DNA of 64,000 bases from Streptomyces roseoverticillatus. Its GTDB lineage: Bacteria > Actinomycetota > Actinomycetes > Streptomycetales > Streptomycetaceae. A model generated the notes under the pieces. It saw only the letters and a program-made list of their open reading frames with translations, did no database searches and had not been told where the DNA came from. The translations under genes were made by a program, and so were the position numbers. The stretch lies in the NCBI RefSeq assembly GCF_000719265.1, contig NZ_JOFL01000015.1, positions 62,001 to 126,000 on the forward strand, in the 5' to 3' direction. Of this stretch, positions 52,005-59,928 are shown piece by piece. Numbering within the stretch: the first letter of the stretch is position 1; each line of letters opens with the position of its first letter.

Positions 52005-52925
52005 TCACGCGCCGAGGACGCCCAGCAGCCGCTGCAGCGACCCGCCCAGCCCCCACCGCTCCGCCAGTGCCTCCAGCACCTCCGGGTCCCGCGGCTCGGC
52101 CGGCAGCGCTGCGTCGAACGGCGCCAGCGGGACGTCGGACGCGACCCGTACGACCTTCGGCGCCACCGCCAGATACGGCTTGGCCTCGGCCAGGCGCTTG
52201 CGCTGCGCCGGGGTCAGCTTCGCCGCCGGGTCGTCCACGGCTGCCAGGATCCCCGCCAGGTCGCCGAAGGAGGCCAGCAGCTTCGCGGCCGTCTTCTCGC
52301 CGACGCCCGGCACGCCCGGCAGGCCGTCGCTGGGGTCGCCGCGCAGCAACGCCAGGTCCGCGTAGCCGGAGCCGTCCACCCCGTACTTCTCGCGCAGCAG
52401 GGACTCGTCGACCGGCTGCAGCGTGCCGACGCCCTTGACCGGATAGAGCACGCGCACCCCGCGCCGGTCGTCCACCAGCTGGTACAGATCGCGGTCGCCC
52501 GTGACGATGTCGACCGGGCCCGCGGCGCGGCCCGCGAGCGTGCCGATCACGTCGTCGGCCTCGTAGCCCACGGCGCCCACCCGGGCGATGCCGATCGCGT
52601 CGAGCACCGCCTCGATGACCGGGACCTGCGGGGAGAGGGTGTCCGGCACCTCCTCCTCGTCCGGGCCGGCCGCCGTCTCCTCGGCGACCCGGTGGGCCTT
52701 GTACGAGGGGATGAGCTCGACCCTCCAGTGCGGCCGCCAGTCGAAGTCCATGCAGGCCACCAGCTCGTCCGGGTGGTGGTCCTGGACGAGGCGGGCGATG
52801 AAGTCGAGCAGGCCGCGCACGGCATTCACCGGGGTGCCGTCGGGGGCGCGGACGGAGTCCGGCACGCCGAAATAGGCGCGGAAGTACAGGGAAGCGGTGT
52901 CGAGGAGCATCAGGCGTCGCGTCAC
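52005..52925 (-). CDS. 5'-3' exonuclease (FEN/Pol I N-terminal-like)
   Basis: 306 aa from GTG 52925. PIN-like nuclease core: RRLMLLDTASLYFRAYFG, ACMDFDWRPHWR, GYEADDVIGTLA, VDIVTGDRDLYQLV (metal-binding acidic residues), then the helix-3-turn motif LPGVPGVGEKTAAKLLASFGDLAGIL at about 205-230 that binds duplex DNA. It is a stand-alone version of the Pol I 5' nuclease, expected to remove flaps or RNA primers. The mycobacterial homologue Rv2090 is beside helY. GGAG lies only 2-5 nt before the start codon, so the start is slightly uncertain. It is divergent from the ABC transporter genes. Confidence 0.9.
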   Translation of the reverse strand: MTRRLMLLDTASLYFRAYFGVPDSVRAPDGTPVNAVRGLLDFIARLVQDHHPDELVACMDFDWRPHWRVELIPSYKAHRVAEETAAGPDEEEVPDTLSPQVPVIEAVLDAIGIARVGAVGYEADDVIGTLAGRAAGPVDIVTGDRDLYQLVDDRRGVRVLYPVKGVGTLQPVDESLLREKYGVDGSGYADLALLRGDPSDGLPGVPGVGEKTAAKLLASFGDLAGILAAVDDPAAKLTPAQRKRLAEAKPYLAVAPKVVRVASDVPLAPFDAALPAEPRDPEVLEALAERWGLGGSLQRLLGVLGA

Positions 52926-53158
52926 GCTCCGATCATGCCGCAGACCACTGACACGGCCCCGGCAGCCCCACCCCGCCGATGTGAACCGGGTCACTGTTCC
53001 GTTTGCCCTGATTGATCGGGGGCAGGCGCGGCACCGGAGCGGACCCGGTCCTCGGCACGTGTGCCTGGAAGCGGGCGCGCGGACCGATGCCGCACCGCTC
53101 CACGGCCCTGCCACCCGGGGGAGGCAGGGCCGTCGTGAGTTCGACCCGAGAGGTGTAT

Positions 53159-54313
53159 GTGTCCAGGCTCCAGGCCGAGCATCTGTACAAGGTGTTCGGC
53201 AGACGACCCGAAGCCGCCGTCCAACGGCTCGAAAGCGGCACCGACCGCGACGAGCTGCGCGCCGACGGCACCACCGCAGCCGTCATCGACGCCTCGTTCG
53301 AGGTCGAGGCCGGCCAGATCTTCGTGGTGATGGGTCTGTCCGGATCCGGCAAGTCCACCCTCCTGCGCATGCTCAACGGCCTGCTGGAGCCGACCGCCGG
53401 ACGCGTCCTCTTCGACGGCCAGGACCTGACCGCGCTGGCCCCGCGCGACCTGCGCGCGGTGCGCTCCCGGAAGATCAGCATGGTCTTCCAGCACTTCGCG
53501 CTGTTCCCGCACCGCAGCGTGCTGGAGAACGCGGCCTACGGCCTGGAGGTCCAGGGCGTGCCGCGCGCGGAGCGCCAGGAGCGCGCCGCCGAGGCGCTGG
53601 AGCTCGCGGGCCTCAAGGGCTGGGAGACCTCCTGGCCCGACCAGCTCTCGGGCGGCATGCAGCAGCGCGTCGGCCTGGCCCGCGCGCTGGCCACCGACGC
53701 GGACCTGCTGCTGATGGACGAGTCCTTCAGCGCCCTCGACCCGCTGATCCGCCGCGACATGCAGGACCAGCTCCTGGACCTGCAGACGCGGCTGAAGAAG
53801 ACCATCGTCTTCATCACCCACGACCTCAACGAGGCCATGCGCCTCGGCGACCGGATCGCCGTCATGCGCGACGGCCGGATCGTGCAGAACGGCACCGCGG
53901 AGGACATCCTCGTGCGCCCGGCCAACGACTACGTGGCCTCGTTCATCCAGGACGTCGACCGCAGCCGGGTGCTGACCGCCGGCTCGATCATGAACACCGG
54001 GGCCGTGGCCCCGGACGGCGCCGTCACCGTCCCCGCCGGGACGCCCGTCGCCGAGCTGTTCGCCCCGCTCGCCCGCAGCACGGACCCCGTCACCGTCACC
54101 GACGAGCAGGGCGAGCCGGCCGGCGTCGTGACGCGTGACCTGCTGCTCGCCGCGCTCGGCGAGGAGCCGGAGGTGGTGCCCGCCCCGCGGGCCCCGGAGA
54201 CCGCGGAGACCGGGAAGTCCCCGGAGGCGGGGAAGACCGCGGAGGCCGGCGAGCCCGCGGAGGCCGCCACGCCTGCCCGCGCCGACGAGGCGGAGGTGAG
54301 CGCCCGTGCCTAG
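53159..54313 (+). CDS. glycine betaine/proline-type ABC transporter ATPase (ProV/OpuAA-like)
   Basis: 384 aa from GTG 53159 after GAGAGGT. Features are Walker A GLSGSGKS at 59-66, Q-loop SMVFQHFALFPHRS, signature LSGGMQQR at 163-170, Walker B DLLLMDESFSALDPL and switch His in ITHDLNEAM. The pre-ATPase extension with KVFGRRP is typical of quaternary-amine transporters. A single CBS-like region (about 275-335) may sense ionic strength. The last 50 residues are a disordered Glu/Ala/Pro repeat tail. It overlaps the permease gene by 8 bp. It drives uptake of compatible solutes such as betaine. Confidence 0.92.
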   Translation: MSRLQAEHLYKVFGRRPEAAVQRLESGTDRDELRADGTTAAVIDASFEVEAGQIFVVMGLSGSGKSTLLRMLNGLLEPTAGRVLFDGQDLTALAPRDLRAVRSRKISMVFQHFALFPHRSVLENAAYGLEVQGVPRAERQERAAEALELAGLKGWETSWPDQLSGGMQQRVGLARALATDADLLLMDESFSALDPLIRRDMQDQLLDLQTRLKKTIVFITHDLNEAMRLGDRIAVMRDGRIVQNGTAEDILVRPANDYVASFIQDVDRSRVLTAGSIMNTGAVAPDGAVTVPAGTPVAELFAPLARSTDPVTVTDEQGEPAGVVTRDLLLAALGEEPEVVPAPRAPETAETGKSPEAGKTAEAGEPAEAATPARADEAEVSARA

Positions 54314-56111
54314 GATCCACCTCGGAAGCTGGGCGGAGAGCGCCGTCAGCTGGCTGCAGACCCACCTGAGCTGGCTCTTCGATGCCGTCAACACTGTCCT
54401 GACCGGCATGTACGACGGCGTGAACGCCGTCCTCGGCGGCCCGGAGCCGCTCCTCATGGCCGGCATCCTGGCCGTCGTCGCCTGGTGGCTGCGCGGCCTC
54501 CTGCCCGCCGTGCTCACCTTCGCCGGCTTCGCCCTGGTCGACTCCTTCGGCCTGTGGGAAGCCGCGATGGCGACCCTCTCGCTCGTCCTCGTCGCGAGCC
54601 TGATCACCCTGCTCGTCGCCGTGCCGCTCGGCATCTGGGCGGCGCGCAGCAGCAAGGTCAGCGGGGCGCTGCGCCCCGCGCTGGACGTCATGCAGACGAT
54701 GCCGGCGTTCGTCTACCTCATCCCCGGCGTCATGTTCTTCTCGATCGGGCCGATCCCCGGCCTGATCGCGACCGTCGTGTTCTCGATGCCGCCCGGCGTG
54801 CGCATGACCGAGCTGGGCATCCGGCAGGTCGACGGCGAGCTCGTCGAGGCCGCGACGGCCTTCGGCACCACGCCGCGCGACACCCTCACCCGGGTGCAGC
54901 TGCCGCTCGCCCTGCCCACGATCATGGCGGGCGTCAACCAGGTGATCATGCTGGCCCTGTCCATGGTCGTCATCGCCGGCATGGCGGGTGCGGGCGGCCT
55001 CGGCGAGGCCGTGTACGCGGCCGTCACCAAGGTCGACATCGGCGGCGGCGTCGAGAGCGGCCTGGCCGTCGTCGTCCTCGCCATCTACCTGGACCGCATG
55101 ACCGGCGCCCTCAACCAGCGGGTCTCCCCGCTCGGCCGGCGCGCCGCCGCCAAGGCCGCGGCCGCCGCCCGCGGGCTCGCCGTCCTGCGCTACCGGCCCG
55201 GCACGGCCGTCGCCGCCGTCGGCGTCGTCGTCCTCGCGCTGGTCGCGGGCGGCATGAACCTCGCCCGCAGCGGCGACGACGGGCAGAACGTGGCCGCCGG
55301 CGCGAACGTGGGCCACGGTCGTGGCATCAAGCTCGGCTACTTCCCGTGGGACGAGGCCGTCGCCACCACGTACCTGTGGCAGAACATCCTGGAGGACCGC
55401 GGCTACAAGCCGGACGTCAAGCAGCTCGACCCCGGGCCGCTCTACACGGCGCTGGCCCAGGGGCAGATGGACGTCCAGTTCGACTCCTGGCTGCCCACGA
55501 CCCACAAGCAGTACATGGACCGCTACCGCGACCAGCTCACCGACCTGGGCGCCTGGTACGGGCCCACGTCGCTGGAGCTGTCCGTGCCCGACTACGTCAA
55601 GGGTGTGGACTCGCTGGAGGACCTCAAGGGCAAGAGCGCCCAGTTCGGCGGGAAGATCGTCGGCATCGAGTCCAGCGCGGGCATGATGGGCACGCTGAAC
55701 GACAAGGTCCTCAAGGAGTACGGACTGGACGGCGAGTACAAGGTCGTCTCCTCGTCCACCTCCTCGATGCTCGCCGACCTCGACCGGGCCATCAAGAAGA
55801 AGGAGCCCATCGTCACCACCCTGTGGTCGCCCCACTGGGCCTACGGCAAGCACCAGCTGAAGAAGCTCAAGGACCCCAAGGGCGCCTGGGGCAAGGGCGA
55901 GGAGATCCACGCCGTCGGCAAGAAGGAGTTCGGCAAGGACTTCCCCGAGGTCACCGCCTGGCTGAAGGACTTCAAGCTCTCCGAGAAGGACCTCGCCTCC
56001 CTGGAGGTCGAGATCCAGGACGGCGGCAAGGGCAAGGAGAAGGAGTCCGCCCGCCGCTGGCTGGACGCCCACCCGGGCCTCGCGGACAAGCTCGCGCCTG
56101 TTCGCGGCTGA
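54306..56111 (+). CDS. fused permease and substrate-binding protein of compatible-solute ABC transporter (OpuA type)
   Basis: 601 aa from GTG 54306 (GGAGGTGA 7 nt upstream). Residues about 1-300 are a ProW/OpuAB permease with about 6-7 helices and the coupling loop VRMTELGIRQVDGELVEAATAFGTTP. A further helix (about 300-325) acts as tether. From about residue 338 (GRGIKLGYFPWDEAVATTYLW) begins an OpuAC/ProX-type binding domain with Trp/Tyr cage candidates (FDSWLPTTHKQYMDRY, LWSPHWAYGKH). The fused design is the one of Lactococcus lactis OpuA. The dimeric permease thus carries two binding domains. It forms the transporter with the ATPase upstream and probably responds to osmotic stress. Confidence 0.93.
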   Translation: MPRIHLGSWAESAVSWLQTHLSWLFDAVNTVLTGMYDGVNAVLGGPEPLLMAGILAVVAWWLRGLLPAVLTFAGFALVDSFGLWEAAMATLSLVLVASLITLLVAVPLGIWAARSSKVSGALRPALDVMQTMPAFVYLIPGVMFFSIGPIPGLIATVVFSMPPGVRMTELGIRQVDGELVEAATAFGTTPRDTLTRVQLPLALPTIMAGVNQVIMLALSMVVIAGMAGAGGLGEAVYAAVTKVDIGGGVESGLAVVVLAIYLDRMTGALNQRVSPLGRRAAAKAAAAARGLAVLRYRPGTAVAAVGVVVLALVAGGMNLARSGDDGQNVAAGANVGHGRGIKLGYFPWDEAVATTYLWQNILEDRGYKPDVKQLDPGPLYTALAQGQMDVQFDSWLPTTHKQYMDRYRDQLTDLGAWYGPTSLELSVPDYVKGVDSLEDLKGKSAQFGGKIVGIESSAGMMGTLNDKVLKEYGLDGEYKVVSSSTSSMLADLDRAIKKKEPIVTTLWSPHWAYGKHQLKKLKDPKGAWGKGEEIHAVGKKEFGKDFPEVTAWLKDFKLSEKDLASLEVEIQDGGKGKEKESARRWLDAHPGLADKLAPVRG

Positions 56112-56121
56112 CGAACGAGCG

Positions 56122-56127
56122 TACGGT
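56122..56127 (+). promoter_or_regulatory. -10 box (TACGGT) of a probable leaderless promoter
   Basis: TACGGT, 6 nt, then the GTG at 56134; no ribosome site. It lies only 11 bp after the permease stop, so the gene may have its own promoter inside an apparent operon. Confidence 0.45.
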
Positions 56128-56133
56128 GGGGCG

Positions 56134-56886
56134 GTGGTCCCGCACAGGAGCAGCCGCCCCGCCGTACGCCGCGTCGTCTCCCTCGTCCCCTCCCTGACCG
56201 AGGCCGTCGCCGCGACCGAGCCCGGGCTGCTCGCCGGTGCCACCGACTGGTGCGACCACCCCGCGGACCTCGGCGTCGTACGGATCGGCGGGACGAAGAA
56301 CCCCGACACGGCGCGGATCGCCGCCCTCGCGCCCGACCTCGTCCTCGCCAACGAGGAGGAGAACCGCGCCCCCGACCTCGGCGCGCTGCGCGCCGCCGGG
56401 CTGGACGTGCTGGTCACCGAAGTCCGCACGCTGCCCCAGGCGTTCACGGAGCTGGAACGGGTCCTGGTGCGCGGCTGCGGGCTGGCCCGGCCCGCCTGGC
56501 TGGCCGACGCGGAGGACGCCTGGCGGGACGTACGGGCCGCCGGGCCGGCCGTGCCCGCCGTGGTCCCGGTGTGGCGGCGGCCCTGGATGGTCCTCGGCCG
56601 GGACACCTTTGCCGGCGACCTCCTCGCCCGGCTCGGCGTCGCCAACGTCCACGCCGGCCACCCCGAGCGCTATCCGCGCATCCCCCTCGACGAGCTCAAC
56701 GCGTGCGGCGCCGAACTGGCCGTCCTGCCCGACGAGCCCTACCGCTTCACGCACGACGACGGCCCGGAGTCCTTCCCCGGGCTGCCGTGCGCGCTCGTCA
56801 GCGGGCGTCACCTCACGTGGTACGGACCCTCACTGACGGAAGCTGCTGAGGTGCTGGGCGCGGCGCTGCGAGCAGCCGGCCGCTGA
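56134..56886 (+). CDS. helical-backbone metal receptor/BtuF-like protein without signal peptide
   Basis: 250 aa from GTG 56134. Family II periplasmic-binding fold of the cobalamin/siderophore receptors: RRVVSLVPSLTEAVAATE, GATDWCDHP, VRIGGTKNPDTARIAALAPDLVLANEEEN, PWMVLGRDTFAGDLLARLGVANV, DEPYRFTHDD. It lacks a signal peptide and lipobox: the N-terminus is HRSSRPAVRR. So it appears cytosolic, unlike BtuF. Similar cytosolic versions are known in actinobacteria with no settled role; corrinoid or metal-chelate binding is an inference. Its last 74 bp overlap the convergent TehA gene. Confidence 0.82.
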   Translation: MVPHRSSRPAVRRVVSLVPSLTEAVAATEPGLLAGATDWCDHPADLGVVRIGGTKNPDTARIAALAPDLVLANEEENRAPDLGALRAAGLDVLVTEVRTLPQAFTELERVLVRGCGLARPAWLADAEDAWRDVRAAGPAVPAVVPVWRRPWMVLGRDTFAGDLLARLGVANVHAGHPERYPRIPLDELNACGAELAVLPDEPYRFTHDDGPESFPGLPCALVSGRHLTWYGPSLTEAAEVLGAALRAAGR

Positions 56887-57937
56887 CCAGGCCGTGCGCG
56901 GTGCGGGCGGCCGCGACCGCCCAGGCCGCCACCAGCAGTGCGTACAGGCCCACGGCCAGCCAGGTCAGGGCGTGCAGGCCGGTGTGGCGGGCGAGGCCCG
57001 CGGCACCGGTGACGCAGGTGCCGATGGGGAAGGTGAACGCCCACCAGGTCATCGCGAAGCCCATGCCCTGCCGGAACGCCCGCACCACCATGGCCGCGGC
57101 CAGCGCCAGCCACAGCAGCGCGAAGCCCATCACCGGGGTGCCGTACAGCACGGCGAACGGCGCCGCGGCGTGCGCGTACGGGGTGGGCAGCGCGCCCTGC
57201 GCGGCGTCGGCGAGGTTGCCGACCGCGGTGGTCGACTGGCCCAGGGGGCCCAGCACGAGGAAGAGGGCCGGGGTCAGCGCGAGCGGCAGCGGGCCGTGGT
57301 GGATCAGCCGTGCGAAGACCACGGGCAGGATCAGCAGGGTCGCCAGCAGGCTCATCCCGAAGAGCGCGTAGCAGGCCAGCACCATGGCCGCCTGCCACTG
57401 CCCGGAGGGGAGGTGCGGCACGAGGGCCGGGCCCAGCGCCGCCGAGACCATGGGCGCCACGACGGGCAGCAGCCAGACCGGAGAGGCCTGGCCGGGCTCT
57501 ATCCGGTGCCGGGTCACCATCAGGTACGGGATGCCGGCCGCGGCGACCAGGCCGGTCACGGTGCCGGCCGTCCACAGGACGGCGTCGGCGGCCACGGCGG
57601 CGCCCGTGCCGATCAGCCCGGAGCCCACGGAGAGAGTGGCCCCGCCGACCGCCAGCAGCGCCATCGCGGCACAGCCGTAGAACGGTGCGACCGCCGGGTC
57701 GCCGAGGTGCCGCCGCGCCTGGTCGGTGTGGCGGGACCAGTGCACGGCCCGCGCCACGAGCAGGACGGCCAGCGCCGCCGCCGACAGCGCCCACACCGCC
57801 TCGCACGCCCCGGCCAGGCCCGGCGGCCGCACGGGCAGCGCCCGGCCGGCGCTCGCGACGATGGCGGTGCCCATGACGGCGGCGTACCAGTTGGGGCCGA
57901 GGTGGCGGATGGGGGACGTGGTGCGGGGGGTGCTCAT
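56813..57937 (-). CDS. TehA/SLAC1-family voltage-dependent anion channel
   Basis: 374 aa from ATG 57937 (CTGGAG upstream). Ten hydrophobic helices are evident. Start HLGPNWYAAVMGTAIVASAGRAL is the conserved first helix of the C4-dicarboxylate/tellurite-resistance family. The central gate Phe may be in FYGCAAMALLAVGG, and MGFAMTWWAFTFPIG is another conserved segment. The C-terminal 25 residues are basic. It probably transports small anions or sulphite across the plasma membrane. It is divergent from a LysR gene that is likely its regulator, with a 70-bp gap. Its 3' end overlaps the metal-receptor gene by 74 bp tail-to-tail. Confidence 0.88.
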   Translation of the reverse strand: MSTPRTTSPIRHLGPNWYAAVMGTAIVASAGRALPVRPPGLAGACEAVWALSAAALAVLLVARAVHWSRHTDQARRHLGDPAVAPFYGCAAMALLAVGGATLSVGSGLIGTGAAVAADAVLWTAGTVTGLVAAAGIPYLMVTRHRIEPGQASPVWLLPVVAPMVSAALGPALVPHLPSGQWQAAMVLACYALFGMSLLATLLILPVVFARLIHHGPLPLALTPALFLVLGPLGQSTTAVGNLADAAQGALPTPYAHAAAPFAVLYGTPVMGFALLWLALAAAMVVRAFRQGMGFAMTWWAFTFPIGTCVTGAAGLARHTGLHALTWLAVGLYALLVAAWAVAAARTAHGLVSGRLLAAPRPAPQQLPSVRVRTT

Positions 57938-57979
57938 GGCTCCAGGATCGGCCGGGGACCGGCCCGCCACCAGAGACCT

Positions 57980-58001
57980 TGTTTCTATGAGGACATAAGC
58001 T
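57980..58001. promoter_or_regulatory. LysR gene -10 box (TAAGCT) and candidate operator
   Basis: CTATG-AGGA-CATAAG (57986-58000) is an imperfect palindrome of the T-N11-A kind used by LysR proteins. It overlaps TAAGCT (57996-58001), which lies 6 nt before ATG 58008 in the 70-bp divergent gap. Confidence 0.4.
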
Positions 58002-58007
58002 GGGGTT

Positions 58008-58919
58008 ATGACTGATCGGCGGCTGGCGGACCGCGTACCCGACCTCGCCGCGCTGGAGCTGCTGCTGGCCGTGGCCCGGCTGGGCAGCCTCGGGCGGGCC
58101 GCGCGGGAGACGGGCATCACCCAGCCCGCGGCGAGCGGGCGGATCCGCAGCATGGAGCGCATGCTCGGCGTCAGCCTGGTCGAGCGCTCCCCCCGCGGCT
58201 CGACGCTCACCGACGCGGGCGTCCTCGTCACCGACTGGGCCCGGCGGATCGTGGAGGCCGCCGAAGCCTTCGACGCCGGCGCGGAGGCGCTGCGCGGGCG
58301 GCGGGACTCGCGGCTGCGGGTGGCGGCGAGCATGACCATCGCCGAGTACCTGCTGCCCGGGTGGCTGGTCGCCCTGCGCGCCCGGCGGCCGGGGACCGCG
58401 GTCTCGCTGATCGCCGGGAACTCGGCCGCCGTCGCGGAGCGGCTGCGGGCCGGCGAGGCCGACCTGGGGTTCGTGGAGGGGCTCGCGGTGCCGGCCGGGC
58501 TGGCCGGCGCGGTCGTCGGGAGCGACCGGCTGGTGGTCGTCACGGCCCCGGCCCACCCCTGGGCCCGGCGCCGGGCGCCCCTCGGCGCGGAGGAGCTCGC
58601 CGCGGCCCCGCTCATCCTCCGCGAGCGCGGCTCGGGCACCCGGCAGGTCCTGGACGCGGCCCTCGCCGCGCACGGGGGGCTCTCCGAGCCCCTCCTCGAA
58701 CTCGCCTCCACGACGGCGGTGAAGGCGGCGGTGGTGGGCGGCGCGGGGCCGTCCGTGCTCAGCGAGCTGGCGATCGGGGAGGAGCTGGCGTCCGGGCGCC
58801 TGGTCGAGATCCCCGTCGGGGATCTCGACTTGCACCGGGCACTCCGGGCGGTCTGGCCCACGGGCCACCGCCCCACGGGCCCGGCGAGGGATCTCCTGGC
58901 CCTGACCCAGGGCCCCTGA
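58008..58919 (+). CDS. LysR-family transcriptional regulator
   Basis: 303 aa from ATG 58008. The N-terminal winged helix is LAALELLLAVARLGSLGRAARETGITQPAASGRIRSMERMLGVSLVER (about 13-60). The effector-binding domain (about 90-300) has RLRVAASMTIAEYLLPGWL, GEADLGFVEG, LVVVTAPAHPWARR and GSGTRQVLDAALA. A TAAGCT box 6 nt upstream suggests leaderless translation. It is divergent from the TehA channel, probably controlling it and itself. YtlI and CysB-like proteins belong to the same family, so a sulphur-related signal is possible. Confidence 0.9.
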   Translation: MTDRRLADRVPDLAALELLLAVARLGSLGRAARETGITQPAASGRIRSMERMLGVSLVERSPRGSTLTDAGVLVTDWARRIVEAAEAFDAGAEALRGRRDSRLRVAASMTIAEYLLPGWLVALRARRPGTAVSLIAGNSAAVAERLRAGEADLGFVEGLAVPAGLAGAVVGSDRLVVVTAPAHPWARRRAPLGAEELAAAPLILRERGSGTRQVLDAALAAHGGLSEPLLELASTTAVKAAVVGGAGPSVLSELAIGEELASGRLVEIPVGDLDLHRALRAVWPTGHRPTGPARDLLALTQGP

Positions 58920-59159
58920 CGGGCCCTGACACCCACCGCGCGGCGGGAGGGCCGGGCGAGCTCCTGTGGCTGCAGGGCATCGCCCACTGGTTCCGTGCCC
59001 GGGCAACCTCCCTCCGCCGCAGCGGCGAGTCACCACGTATGACGTGTCCGGCGGTGCCGAGCCGGCGACGGCCGGGCGGGCTCGGCACCGCCGGTCAGGT
59101 TGCAGGGGGGGCTGATCGCCGCTGCGGCGGAAGGGGCTCGGGGTCTGGGGCCCCGAAGG
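58920..59159. repeat. convergent-gene spacer with nested palindromes (repeat copies 2 and 3)
   Basis: An outer 16-bp inverted repeat (59013-59028 with 59117-59132) encloses an inner perfect 16-bp one (59048-59063 with 59079-59094). The left half is a copy of 51005-51054 in the same orientation with identical 36-nt spacing of its two conserved blocks; the right half is an inverted copy that also keeps GATCAGCCC. No gene is supported in this 240 bp. Confidence 0.75.
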
Positions 59160-59870
59160 TCAGTCGCCGGTGGCCGCTTCCACCAGGGCTCGCGTCAGAC
59201 GCAGATCGTCCCGCGCCTCCGGGTGCCACTGGATGCCCACCGCGAACACGCCGTCACCCGGCCGCTCCAGGGCCTCGATCGTGCCGTCCTCCGCGTACGC
59301 CGTCGCGACGAGGCCGTCGCCCAGGCGGGAGACGGATTGGTGGTGGTGGGTGGCGACGTCGCACGGTTCGGGCAGGAGGCGGCCCAGCCGGGTGTCCGGG
59401 ACCGGCTTGACCAGGTGGTCGGTGAAGGCGCCGACGACCGGGTTGTGGTCCTCGTGCCCCACCTCGTCCGGCAGGTGCTGGCACAGCGCCCCGCCCGCGT
59501 GCACGTTCATCAGCTGCATCCCCCGGCAGATCCCGAGCACCGGAACCCCCCGCTCCAGCGCCGCGTCCAGCAGCGCCAGTTCCCAGGCGTCGCGTTCGGG
59601 CACCGGCGCGCCCGCGCGCGGGTGGGGGCGTTCGCCGTAGAGGCCGGGGTCGAGGTCCTCACCGCCGGCGAGGACCAGGCCGTCCAGCCGCCGCACTATG
59701 TCGCCGGCGGCGGCCGGGTCGTCCGGCGGGAGTTGTACGGCCAGGCCGCCGGCCCGCTGCACGTGCTGCGCGTAGGAGGCGGGCAGGAGCGCGGCCGGCA
59801 GGTCCCACGCGGCGCCCCAGCGGGCCCGGGTGAGGTAGGTGGTGACACCGATCAGTGGCTGGCGGGGCAT
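59160..59870 (-). CDS. class-I glutamine amidotransferase-like hydrolase (PuuD/C26, gamma-glutamyl hydrolase)
   Basis: 236 aa from ATG 59870 (GGAAAGG upstream). The nucleophile is the Cys of LGICRGMQLMNVH (about residue 113), with His and Glu of VGIQWHPEA (about 216-224). This is the triad of gamma-glutamyl-gamma-aminobutyrate hydrolases, which release glutamate from gamma-glutamylated amines. The N-terminus MPRQPLIGVTTYLTRARWG is the usual one. It lies downstream of an APC permease and near a GlnA4-like ligase, so it could act on gamma-glutamyl-ethanolamide or a polyamine derivative. Convergent with the LysR gene. Confidence 0.9.
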   Translation of the reverse strand: MPRQPLIGVTTYLTRARWGAAWDLPAALLPASYAQHVQRAGGLAVQLPPDDPAAAGDIVRRLDGLVLAGGEDLDPGLYGERPHPRAGAPVPERDAWELALLDAALERGVPVLGICRGMQLMNVHAGGALCQHLPDEVGHEDHNPVVGAFTDHLVKPVPDTRLGRLLPEPCDVATHHHQSVSRLGDGLVATAYAEDGTIEALERPGDGVFAVGIQWHPEARDDLRLTRALVEAATGD

Positions 59871-59884
59871 GGAGCGGGTCCTTT

Positions 59885-59922
59885 CCGTACGTACGTCGTT
59901 CCGTACGCTCCGTACGCTACGA
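59885..59922 (-). promoter_or_regulatory. GTACGG repeat cluster upstream of the C26 hydrolase
   Basis: On the minus strand GCGTACGGA occurs twice in tandem, followed by ACGTACGTACGG, all between the permease stop and the hydrolase start. These direct repeats could be a regulator-binding array. Confidence 0.4.
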
Positions 59923-59928
59923 CGTGGA

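Noticed and set aside
56813..58987. A 724-codon minus-strand frame suggesting a fusion of TehA with an upstream domain
   Set aside because: The part upstream of 57937 is antisense to the LysR gene and has shadow composition; a Shine-Dalgarno precedes ATG 57937.
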